This document shows, in pieces, positions 43,986 through 58,096 of a stretch of 64,000 nucleotides of DNA. The position numbers were made by a program, and so were the translations under genes. The notes under the pieces were generated by a model. That model worked only from the letters and a program-made list of their open reading frames with translations. It did no database searches and had not been told where the DNA came from. The stretch is from positions 1 to 64,000 of the forward strand of contig JADNYV010000074.1 in assembly GCA_015501055.1 (NCBI GenBank), read 5' to 3'. This stretch comes from Mucidula mucida. Lineage: Eukaryota > Basidiomycota > Agaricomycetes > Agaricales > Physalacriaceae. The number at the start of each line of letters is the position of its first letter. The stretch's first letter is position 1.

Positions 43986-44931
43986 GGCTGGTGAGCGTGA
44001 GTGAAAGAGCGAAAGCTAAGAATCTCACTCACATCGGCTGTTAAGAACAGATTGATATTCGTGTGATTGAGTATTGGCAGAAGGGAAACATTCGCAAAGT
44101 GTGCCAGGTGAGTCGTAATTTAGAAGCAGCCTTCACTATCCATCAGTATCAATGACCTTAACGAAGAGGCTGTAGTTGCATTCTTTGGCATATGGTTCCA
44201 GGCTCAGCGAATAGAAATCGGACACTCATCAAACACGTCGAATTGTCCTGAACCTTCGGAGGAAAGTCTGTAGAGTCCATCAGACTAGATTCGGTGGTTT
44301 CCTTGTTCCGGGCTGGGAAATATGATGGCGGAGGTTGACGGCATGGAGTACTTTTCTATTGAGATTCTGAATGACTGTCAACTTGACAGACGTGGATTGA
44401 AAGGCGAGGGCATGTACTTACGAGATGCTTTGATATCCGAGGCTTCGAGGTCATCAAGGTGGAATCTTGGAGGAATGAAATGGATCGATGCTACTTACAG
44501 CCGTAGCATTTGAGAGTTTGTGACCTCAAGTGCACACTCCAATGCGATCAACTCTGGATAGGGCCAATATGTTGGTACAGACTTACAATCAGGCAAGTCA
44601 ATCCAAGATAAATGATGGTGTACGCAGGTCCAGACATCAGAATCCTTCCCATCGACTGTAGAATGTTGTCAACGAGTGAATGATCATGTACACGAGTAAC
44701 TGAATGTCCTCTTTACATGACCAAGGAACAGTTCCTGCACGCTACTACGTCCATCTCTCTTATCTTGCGGCTTTATCGTACACTCTTTAACATGGCCGAC
44801 TTGCAAGGATCTTTAGAACTGTTCATCAGTCAAAGAAGACGCGTAAATCAAGATCACAAGAAGTCTGATTTCGCGTGACCAGGAGGTCTTAGGCGGCATC
44901 GTGCGGGCAAAAGCCGGTTCACCGCCTGACG
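43986..44931. other. Divergent intergenic region
   Basis: About 945 bp between two divergently transcribed genes, expected to hold both promoters. Only weak frames occur. Confidence 0.5.
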
Positions 44932-46410
44932 ATGAGCTACGACCACGGTGTCGTGTATTCCCCAAACAAATCCGGGACTCCCACCACAACGCTGCAGGAT
45001 CTGCGCAATGATGGAGTTTGTGCGTTGCCCAGTTTCCCCGCCATGATCACCGATTGACCATTGACATGTGTAGCGTATGTACGCGTCTACTGGGTCGACC
45101 TAGGCAACGTTCGGAGATGTCGCGTCCTGCCGATCCAGTACTTCAGCGACCTTGTCCAGTCCAATCGTCCAGGCGTGAACGTCGCGAGTGTCGGGGTAGG
45201 TCTGGTCTACCTAATGATGCCTGAGGGATTTTCAGGCGTCGGCGAGTATCTGTATGTGATTGACATGCGCTCGCTGCGGATACTGCATGGGGTCGGTGCT
45301 AAGCCCGTTGGGGCTGTCCTAGGACGCTTTGAACAAAAGGATGTCGCCCGCTTGGGGAGAGAGGTCAAGTGGGATCCAAGGACAGCGCTAACCAAGGCGG
45401 TCGAGTGAGTCAATACTCAGCGTTAAGGCCGATATCGCCGAACTGATTATAATTACAGCCTAGCCGAAAGCGCCGGGATTGAGTTTCTTGTTGGCTTCGA
45501 GTCTGAGTTTATCCTGCTGAAATCCACCGACCCTGTTGTTCCTTCAAATGTGCACCAGTGGTCGGGGACGACTGCCATGCTGAATGGTTCAGCCGAAGCC
45601 GCCATCCTGGAGGAAATTGCCGATGCCTTGCGCGATAGTCACATCCAGCTCCAGATGTATCACGCTGAAGCCGCGCCGGGACAGTACGAGATAGTCACTG
45701 GACCAGCAGACGCTCTAGCTGCTGTAGATGCTCTCATTTACACACGTGAAATCATCGTGAATGTCGCTGCCAAACACGGTCTACATGCGACATTCGCGCC
45801 TCGACCCTTCATGTACAGTGCGGGATCCTCGACGCATGCGCATCTTTCGGTTCATTCCTCGCTCCAAAAGTCTGCGGAAATGACTGCCCATGAACAGAGT
45901 TTCCTCGCGGGGATTCTGGACCATTTGCCTGCCATTGCCGCTTTCACGCTGCCCACCCCAGCCTCCTACAAGCGTGTCGGTGATGGTGTCTGGAGTGGTG
46001 GTACATATGTGTCCTATGGCACGGAAAACCGAGAGGCGCCAGTGCGCTTGACTAACGCTACGTCCCCATTGTCGAGGAACTTTGAGCTTCGATTCATTGA
46101 TGGTACGGCCAACCCATATTTTGCATTGGCTGCCATTATAGCGGCTGGGATGAACGGTATAGAAGCGAAGCAGGCACCTCAAATGAGCGATTGCGGTACG
46201 AAGAGCGCAGCCGAGATGACAGAGGCGGAGAGGCAAGAAATTGGCATCAAGAAGCGGATGCCTTTGACTGTAGAAGATGCGCGGGACAACTTGAAGGCTG
46301 ATGAGGTATTGGTGGATGTTCTTGGTAAGGAGCTGGTTGAAAAGTATTTGGCGGTGAACAAAACTCTTGGAGACGCGTTGACCCAAGACGAGACGGAGGA
46401 GCTCAATTGA
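44932..46410 (+). CDS. Glutamine synthetase-like protein (type I/FluG-C-like)
   Basis: Catalytic glutamine-synthetase fold that would ligate ammonia or an amine to a glutamyl carboxylate. Exon 1 starts at ATG 44932 (MSYDHGVVYSPNKSG). The intron at 45020-45073 yields LRNDGVSYVRVYWVDLG, and a second intron lies at 45405-45458. Family motifs are GFESEF (metal-binding Glu), YHAEAAPGQYEIV, AGSSTHAHLSVHSS (metal-binding His) and RNFELRFIDGTANPYFALA. It ends LTQDETEELN-stop, about 450 residues. It lacks the amidohydrolase half of the conidiation factor FluG, so it is a stand-alone GS-like enzyme rather than full FluG. The eukaryotic type II glutamine synthetase of primary metabolism looks different. 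Confidence 0.88.
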
Positions 46411-47047
46411 CGCGATTGGTAGAATATTTTTGAATGTAGGTCGCTAAAATTAAAAGAATAACACGTACTTGGCCCTTTCAACCGTTCCCCGTTAGCATTG
46501 CGGGGTAAGTTCGTTTGGTGGCTGTGTCACGCGCATACATCTTGCTTTCTTACCTTTATCATCATCGGCCCCGTCAACATTTATCAGGGATGTACCGGCT
46601 CCGAGTCCGCTCAATGTATTCTCGTTGGATTGGTGACCTGCGGCCTATCTTTTCATAGTTCTGCTTTGTTCATAGGTTCCGTCCAACGCTGTCTATCGCG
46701 ATAAAGCCCTCAATAGCACGGCATATCATTAGCATCAGCCTTATGGTACTCGCTCTTGCGGCTGTATATCGGAAAATGCCCCATCAGGATACCCTCGACC
46801 GTCGCGACAGCCTCTTTTGGACACCACATTTATCCGAACACTCACAACGACCCAATCACGCGAGCTGCATTCCGAGTTGCATCCGTTTGCCATCTACGAC
46901 GCCGCCCTTTTTTGGCCCCATGTTCTCTCGCAGCTTGTGCTATTCAGGGCGTACAAGACAATCATTGCTCTATTTATCGGGAATTCTTCGCTCTTCAAGA
47001 GCATAAATACGTGTCGGTTGTGTTCCTCTGTGTCCTACTATTTTCTA
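46411..47047. other. Intergenic/promoter region of cellobiose dehydrogenase
   Basis: About 640 bp. A CATAAATA-like TATA element lies near 47001, some 45 bases before the CDH ATG. No gene seen. Confidence 0.5.
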
Positions 47048-50376
<3,329 letters not shown>

Positions 50377-50567
50377 ACACTGGTTGTACCTCAGCTTGTC
50401 ATTGGAAACGCGACGAATGTATATTGGGTGTAATTGGTTTCCAATATTTCGGTGAGAAGCCGGTGTATGCATCTTGTCACTCCCAAAGCGAAATTCCATT
50501 GTTGTACCTAAATTTACATGTTTCCACCAGGTTCCACTTTCAGTCTACAGAATTGTGTAAAGAACGT
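50377..50567. other. Convergent 3' spacer between CDH and alcohol oxidase
   Basis: Only about 190 bp separate the two stop codons, so the 3' untranslated regions probably overlap. Confidence 0.6.
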
Positions 50568-53278
50568 TTACAGCTTGATTCCGAGCTCTTCCGCAATGAT
50601 GACTGCGGCTTTCTCTCCGATAGTGAGCGCCGTGCTGTAGGTGTTGGCAGCAACGTTGGAGGGGCAGATCGAAATCTGTACGACTGTCAGTGAAGGCTCG
50701 CAGCGTACGGGTGTAGACTCACGTCTGTAACCTTGAGGTTCTTGACGCCGTAAACGTTGAGGTGAGAATCAACGACTATCAAAGAGTCAGGAATTGTGGC
50801 GCAAACCAATAAAGGACACTTACCGCCACCATCCTCGCGCGGCTTCATCGAGCAAGTTCCAAGCTATGGGGATGTCATCAGTCATCAACTACATGTCCGT
50901 CCGACGATCAGCGTACCGAATGCCAAGCAGTTTGGACTAGTGAGTGACATTGAGCATTCAGGGAAACCAAATCAAGCATAAGCACCTACCGAACTGCTTG
51001 TTGAATTCCTCAATTGCTTTGTCGTCCTCCGCAGAGTACTGGATGAACGGTGCTTCGACGGCTGTCAGACTGGCTCCGGTGGTTTCGTCCTTTGCAAGCG
51101 CAGGGCTGTTCGGGGAGAACTTGGGATGTCCAGGAAGATAGTCGCCACGATAAACCTCCATGCGACGGGCGATTTCACGGGCCTTCTTATATCCCCAGCG
51201 AAGGGTGGCGTGGTCAGCGGGACTGTCGCAAGTAAAGTCAGTGAATCATGAAACAAACGAGCTACTTCAGACTCAACTCGGAGAGGAAGCCCGGGTCAAA
51301 GTCATGGTCAGCGTTCGCGTCCTCACCCGAGGTGATGTGGACATATCCTTTCGAGATGGGGTATTGCTACAAGGCAAGGCATCAGATCCCACAGCTTCTT
51401 ACGGAGACGGAGAAGGAGGACGTACAGTGAAGTACCCGACACTGTAATATTTCCTGGGGGGCGCAATGCTGATATCCCCGAGATACCTGTTTCACCATCA
51501 GCCATCAGAAATTATGCGCGCGATATCTCCCTGTAAAAGCGACTCACGAGGAGACGCGCCAACCCAAATGACCGGCTTGTCGGGCGCGTTTTCAAAGTGC
51601 GTTTTCCATCGATTTTCGAAGACAGGGCCGAGTTCCTTCAAGTCTGCAGCGGTGGGCCGCATTTTGATGCCAGCATCCAAGCCGCTTAAAACTTATTTAG
51701 CGAATGCGAAGAAGATGAGAATAATAAACGTACTTGTGGGCGATGAGCCCTTTTCCTTGAGGCCAGAGGTCGATCCATTCTGACAGAAGATTTAGTTCTG
51801 ATGTGAAGAGCGGTGAATAATCCAGTGATCGAGAACGTACTGGCATTCTCTTCTGGGTCACCACGAAACACCGCGTCGAGGGTTTCCGCCTCCTCGGACG
51901 CTTGGTATGGGATGAAGCAAACGTTGTGGTCCTGATAGTTTTCACCGACGCCTGGGAGGTCGACCTTGACGTCCACTCCGACTTTCTTTAAGATGTCTGG
52001 GCGACCGATACCAGACCTAGGAATCGTTCAGTGGTTGCAATACTGGTACGGGAACGTGAAACTAACCTCTCCAAAATAGTAGGCGAGCCGAAAGCACCGG
52101 CACTTACAACTACCAATTTTGAGGCCTTCGCGGTCTCGACAGTCTGATCGGCGTCAGGTCGTAGGACCGTGTCGTTGACGAATTCGACGCCAGTGGCTTT
52201 GTCGCCTCTGGAAATACGTCAACACGTCAACGCGAAGGTATGTGGGAAAAGAGAAACACTCACTCGAAAATAACGCGTTTGACACGCTTACCGGTCATAA
52301 TAACCAGGTTTTTGTTGTGTTCTTGATTGTAGATGTAATGATGCGGGACATCTGAGCGACGGCCCGTCTCGCTATCGATCCACCTAGTATCGATAGTGTG
52401 AGAATGTGAATCCACTAGACTAGACGAAGGTTTACTTTTGCCAAATCTGAAATCTGCAATTAGACGCGGAGTTGGAAGTGGAGTATACGAAAAGCTTACT
52501 CCGTAGCCATCGCACTTGTACAATCCGTTAGGGTCCTCGATTTTGCCACGGTCCTTGTCGATCTTGGAGGCGACGTCGAGGAACTGTTTCCCAACGTTGG
52601 TGACTGTGCCACCCAAAGAGACCTTCAGTGGGCCAGAGTAGCCATGAGTGGGTTTGTCGGCCTCGACTTGGTAAGTTTCCGTCTAAAGCGCGGTGTTAAC
52701 GGGCATGAACGGTGTCTGTAAATATACGGACCTTCTTGAGTAACGGAAGGAGGTCTTTGCAAGCCCATCCTGGGTTATTGAATTTATTTTCCCAGTCGTC
52801 GTAGTCAGACGCGGCGGCGCGCGTGTACATTGTAACTGTTTGAACCGTGAGCACATCTTGGAGTACTTTGAGACACTGGAGATATTTTACAGTTGACTGA
52901 AGATCCACCGCCTAGGCATCTTCCAGAAGGCGTAACCAAAGAGCGCCCGCCGATATGTTCAGATTTTTTTCCGACATTGAAAGTGACGGTCTTGCTCGTT
53001 GGCGCCAAATGGCTGAAGTAACGCGCCGGCTGGACGTGAGCGGCGAGGTCTTTGGTGTGTTCACCAGCCTCCAGAATCTGAGATGGCGTTAGGTCGCTTG
53101 GCCTTATCAGAGGATATACGCACCAAGAGCTTGAGGCTAGGATCGGCCGCAGCCAGGCGACCAGCTATAACACAAGCAGCAGCACCACCTGGTAGAAACG
53201 ACGCGTCTTTGAGTGACCAAAGGTTATCCGCGAAACAACAGACTCACCACCGGCAAAAATAATGTCGTATGAAGACAT
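50568..53278 (-). CDS. GMC alcohol (methanol) oxidase, AA3_3 type
   Basis: FAD enzyme oxidising methanol or other short alcohols with H2O2 release. Starts at ATG 53276-53278 as MSSYDIIFAGG, without a signal peptide. It continues with HTKDLAAHVQPARYFSHLAP, VTPSGRCLGGGSSVN and TMYTRAAASDYDDWENKFNN, joined across a 56-nt-class intron. Then come VDVKVDLPGVGENYQDHN and YPISKGYVHI. The catalytic His lies in AWHSLGTCSMKPREDGGVV with a second in the NAANTYSTALTIGEKAAVI region. It ends EELGIKL-stop. The direct YDII start and the SVNFTMYTRA and ISICPSNV motifs match basidiomycete methanol oxidases, reported to supply peroxide from lignin-derived methanol. About a dozen short introns; no lesion noticed. 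Confidence 0.88.
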
Positions 53279-54188
53279 GGGAAGAGATAGATCAGGTGTA
53301 AGTGGTTCTCGTCACGGTTTGCTAAGTGCGAGATGGGTCCTTGGTGAAAGCAGTCTCTGGTTTAATATAGCAAGGCCATGTGGTCCAGAACGTTTTTGGG
53401 TTCGACAAAGGGGTCCTGTCATGAACGTGTCGCTCTCGGGGTTGTTGCAAGAAGCCAAAGGAATTCCTTAAAATCCAGGTTCCAAGCAAGTTGGGAACTA
53501 ACCATCTGATGGCCGTAACCGGCATCCTTTCCGTCTGATGGTGATCCATATGATCTACACGCTTGCGTGCAAGCGTGCAGTGAACTTACGTTGTCTCTAC
53601 TTAGGCAAACTAGAGTTCGTTGGTAACCCTACTAACCCCTCTTCTCAACCATCACCGGTATCACACTAAACACAGGAGTAAACCAAAGTCCTGGTCCCTT
53701 AGCTCTGTTGGAGTCCGCAAACCATTTAGAAACCGCCCTTGTTTACAATTTGCGTTTCGACGGAGCCATAACGGAATCCCCTGCCTCAATTTTTTCGTAT
53801 TTCGACAGGTTCTGGTCAGATGGATCTGCGTTGGCAAGAACACTGATCCACTGACCCTCTTTCTTCGCATTTACATGTTAGATGATATCAGAGTGGACCT
53901 CCGAAGGACTTCTCTTCCGGGTCGCAACTACAGCGTGATATGCATTTGATGATTCTGACAATAGCTCAAACTTGACAGAAAATTTTCATCAGAACATAGG
54001 ACGCGAAGAGACCTCCGAATTTCACCGAACATCGCGCTCCGTCCGTTTGCCCGAGTTACTGCGTTTGGTACGGCATCCCATCAGCATATAAACGAGTTAC
54101 GAAGCGGGCCCAACTTCTTCCACCCTGCTTTTCTCTTCCGGCCAGCTTGTCGTTCATTCGCGCCTACTTGAGAGGACATCTTGCTGCC
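53279..54188. other. Divergent intergenic region, alcohol oxidase / DUF6534
   Basis: About 910 bp serving two divergent promoters. Frames inside do not resemble proteins I know. Confidence 0.5.
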
Positions 54189-55876
54189 ATGGCTCTCGGT
54201 CCTGCTGAAGTCGCGTAGGTCTTTAGTTCTTGTTCCATCATTCGCGTTTGACGGGCTTCGACCAGCCATGGACCCATGTTCATTGGTGGTGTCCTCACTA
54301 TCCTTTCCTTCGGTATTTCTATCACTCAGACGTGCGTATTCCTCGCTTTTACATGGTTCACACCACTAAGTCACTTCAAAAGGTATATCTATTGGAGCAC
54401 GTACAGAGAACGGTATGCAGCACCTCAATTCGCTTCATTCGACGTCCTCAGGTTCTTTTGTCATCCAGGGATCGATGGTTCATCAAGTACTTTGTGAGAC
54501 GTTTCCCATTCAAACAACCCAAGCGCTAAGCTCCAAACCTTAGGTCGTACTGCTGTTCGTGGCAGATACAGTGCACACAGTTGGGATCATCGTCTATCTT
54601 TACATTTCCTTGATCAAACACTTCGGTCTGTCTTCTTCGTAGCGTCGCCTGACTTTCCTTATTCTTGTCCTGTACAGATGACCCCGTCTATCTTACAACC
54701 AGTACAAGGGTATTTGAAATGGGTGAGTGTACAATTGTTTCTCGGAGGACTTCTTGTCTGAAGGTCTGCATGATTCTAGAGCCGGCGCTCTCAGTCAGTG
54801 ATTTCGACATCCACGATGCTATCGTACTCATTTGGACTAGGGCATGATCAGTGGAATGACACAGGCTTTCTTCGGTTGGCGCGTCAAAGTGTTGACTGGG
54901 AGCTGGGCTCTCTTCGTCGTGATCGAGCTTTGCTCGATTGCAGCCTTCCGTACGTCTTTCAACCTGTCAGTTGCTTAGGATCGCTGACATCCCACTTGTG
55001 TAGTCATGGGAATTGCTACAGCAATTGCCTGCAACATTGTCAACTTCTTCGCCGACTTTCAAAAGTTCAGAAGTATCGTGATCATATGTGAGATCTTCTG
55101 TTTCCGTCCCTGTCCGTCGAGGTAATGACGCATCTGTAGGGCTAGCTGGTGCAACCTTCGGGGACATCTTGATCACGTCTGCGCTCGTTAGCCATTTGGT
55201 ATGCTTTCGATTTCTCGTGCTCTTCGACACTCACACATACTTTGATCGTGCAGCGGAAGCATAAAACCGGCTTTCAACACACTGATTCCCATATCGACCG
55301 GATTATTCGACGTGCGTTTCTCACTCAGGAGTCGTCCTGAAAACCTCCGTCTGACGTCGTTGCAAATTGCAGTGACTGTACAAACGGGGTTATAACAGCC
55401 ATCTGGGCCTTAGCAGATCTCCTAGTCTATTTGTTGGATCCTACTGGAATGTAAGTTCGCGTGTGTCTACCGTAATTTCCAGCTCTGATCAAAGCCGTCA
55501 GGCATCTTTTGCTCAACTGTCTCCTCCCGAAGCTCTATACGAACTCGTTGCTTTCTTCTCTCAACTCTCGCGGTGGTTGGAAATACAACGACACTGACAG
55601 TCTATCGACCTCTGGGAAACGAAGCCACGCAAATGATATTCACCTCCGCAGGGTGAGTTTCCTGCCTATCTTTTGGTAGCATCCCTTGATATTGTGCCCC
55701 AGTTTGGTGGAGCCTCCGAAGTTGTCAACTTGTCGCAATCTCGCCCGGAGGTGATTATCTCTCGTCCATTTCAGCTTTTCCCTCATCCTAACCTACCACC
55801 AGGTCTTCGTACATGTCGAATCGCAGGAAGTAACGGACTCGGTGGCGAACAAGTCCAGCGATGCGTTCCAGAGTGA
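54189..55876 (+). CDS. DUF6534-type multi-helix membrane protein
   Basis: Agaricomycete membrane-protein family of unknown role. ATG 54189 starts MALGPAEVA, and after an intron HGPMFIGGVLTILSFGISITQ forms helix 1. Further helices are KYFVVLLFVADTVHTVGIIVY, TQAFFGWRVKVLTGSWALFVV and MGIATAIACNIVNFFADFQKF. The DUF6534 signature follows: DILITSALVSHLRKHKTGFQ-like, then VTVQTGVITAIWALADLLVYL, and HLLLNCLLPKLYTNSLLSSL ending SRGGWKY. A hydrophilic tail spliced at about 55652-55700 ends GGEQVQRCVPE-stop. Around ten introns. The family is recognised from its last-helix and SLLSSLNSR-like motif. No biochemical function is known to me. Confidence 0.8.
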
Positions 55877-56228
55877 ATGGAATGATAGAAAAGACAACGA
55901 GCTTCATGCTGTTTAGACTAGTACCTGCTGTTAAAAACTTTGTCGATATGTAGACGTCACAATCCTCTCGTTTTCCTCCGAGTTGATGTAGAATATGACG
56001 CGTTGTATGTTGTGGAATTCGTGTTTAATGGTAATTTATGCTCTTTATTTGATACTATTGAAGTCTTGGTCCTCAACCAGCGATTCTAGCCACTATCTGA
56101 GTTCCAGTCCCGGGTCCTGGTCCGTGCCCTTACTGGGCTTCTCCGGCCCGCTTCGCGAGAAGTCGATCTAATTATGTTATAGTATTTGACTTGTCCGTGA
56201 GCATGCGAAATCAAAGTTAATCGTAAAT
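55877..56228. other. Convergent 3' spacer
   Basis: About 350 bp between two convergent genes. AT-richer stretch around 56020-56060. Nothing else seen. Confidence 0.5.
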
Positions 56229-57588
56229 CTATCCACTTGAGGACTCGTTGATGATGCCGCGGACGATATGCGAGAACTTCTCAGCAACAACATCAAGGAC
56301 GTCTGCACCCAGCACCTCTGGCCCACTCGTCAGACAAAGAGTGAGACCGCCATCTGACAACCCAATCACACTGATACCCAAGGCTGCTCCGGTGTAGACG
56401 TCACTTTGAGTGAACCACATGTCTTTCACCCTCCAAGACCCAGAACTCGGTTCTTCGCTAGGAAAGACGCCTAGATTGGTCAGTACGAACGTGACGGGTC
56501 TCTTCTTGCCCAGGTGAGACTTGAAATACGCCGTATAATTATCGAAGAGGTACTTGAGAAGGCCAATCCTACGACCGTCTTGCGTTCGTTTGCGAAGTCG
56601 TCCGGCGACATCGCTGGCGACCTCCCAAGAAAACGAGGAGATGGATGGGTATAGATGATAATCCGAGATGTGGACGCAGAACGCCTCTCGCGGCGTTTTG
56701 GAAAGGGTGCGCATGGAGATGGGGATGCTGGCGGAAAGCGTTTTGAACTCCGTAGGACCGATGGTATCGGAGAGTGCAGCTATCGCCACACTATAGAGCG
56801 CAGATGTGACGGTGGCCTTGTGGGATCGACAAATCGCGTGGAATTGTCTGAGCTCCGAGCTAGAGAACTTGACGACCCTGCCATCGATCGCAGTCGAAGG
56901 CTTGGTGCCAATGGAACCACCAGTCCACGACTTCGCGCCCCGCGTCCATGAGGTAGGAATGAATAGCTGACCGAGCTCGCGAATGATCGTGAAAAGGGGA
57001 GGGGATACATTTATAGAGGACTCGATGGTTGGCACGAGGTCCAGGTCTGACGGGACTGCGATCACACTTCTCATCTTGTCTGGAGATGTCAGAGATAACG
57101 CGTGACGAAGGTTGGCGTGGAACGCTACCCCACACATCCCATCCCCGATTCCATGGTGCCAGGCGAAAACGACCACTCTTTCGTCCACGACAACGATGCG
57201 CCACAATGGCTCATTGGTAGTCAGGTCTAACGCGAGTGCCAACTGCTCCTTGAGGACCTCATCCACGACCCGGCCATTAACGAATGTAACCACGCAGTTC
57301 AAATCGACGTTTTCCAACCTGATAAATGAACAGCGATCGGGGGACTTCTCAACAACACGAACCCCGAGAGCTGCATGACTCAGTATGAGATGCTCCAGAG
57401 CGGGGAAGAGGACCTCCTTGGTCAAGGAAACTGCTCCGGTGGTGCACGAGTACTCTGCAGCACAGACCACGCATCCATCAAGGTGGAGAGCAGCACGCGT
57501 GAAGTGATATTGTTCAAGATGTCCTATGAAAAGAGTTAGGAAGTACTTGCGTGTAGAGGGCGTGTCGTTTACCGGGTTTCGTGCGCAT
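56229..57588 (-). CDS. Alcohol acetyltransferase / condensation-like acyltransferase
   Basis: BAHD/condensation-fold acyltransferase of the AATase type, which uses acetyl-CoA to esterify an alcohol or related acceptor. A tiny first exon (MRTKP) at ATG 57586-57588 is joined across intron 57524-57572 to GHLEQYHFTRAALHLDGCVV. The rest is one long exon. The catalytic HHxxxDG motif is WHHGIGDGMCG, and a DFGWG-like equivalent is not evident. Other family-like stretches are FTKE-type LTKEVLFPALEHLI, ISMRTLSKTPREAFCVHISD and VTFVLTNLGVFPS. It ends IVRGIINESSSG-stop, about 435 residues. Acceptor and donor are not deducible. It appears intact. Confidence 0.75.
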
Positions 57589-58096
57589 TGTAGTTGTCGA
57601 GCATGACTGCTAGAGCTCGCGGCATTTGTACTCTAGACATATGATGGCTCACAATGCGAGACGGAGTCAGCTTCACTGCCCTTCACGCCATGGGCGCACC
57701 CCGGCGCGGCTGACGTGAGTTAGCTCACGTAGGACGTGCCTGTCTTTTGGCCTGTTTAGCTCACCGTGTTTAGGGGCAGCGGAGCCTGCGAGCCACGGTC
57801 AGACTCGACCTTTCCCACCTCATCATCAAAAAGCCCTCAGCGATATCGCGGCATGGCAAAGCGCAGTAGACGCTCCGCGACTGCGCTCAGTCGTACGCCA
57901 TTCCACTGGACCACACCCTCTCATTTAGGTTGTTCTTAGCCACCAATTGCAAGGCTTCAGGCGGGCTTCAGCGTACACGGGACAGCGGTATATATGACTA
58001 GTGAAAGGAAGTGAAACATGCAGATAACAGGTTGCAATACTTATATTAATTGAAGAGTATACCTGACCAGACCATGAGTCCCAAGACGCATTATTC
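57589..58096. other. Intergenic between acyltransferase and SET gene
   Basis: About 500 bp holding the acyltransferase promoter and the 3' flank of the SET gene, including the palindrome listed next. Confidence 0.5.
57715..57732. promoter_or_regulatory. Palindrome ACGTGAG-TTAG-CTCACGT upstream of acyltransferase
   Basis: Perfect 7-bp arms around a 4-bp centre, about 130 bp upstream of the acyltransferase ATG. Each arm contains a CACGT-type core of the kind bound by bHLH or similar dimeric regulators. Function is inferred only from symmetry and position. Confidence 0.4.
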
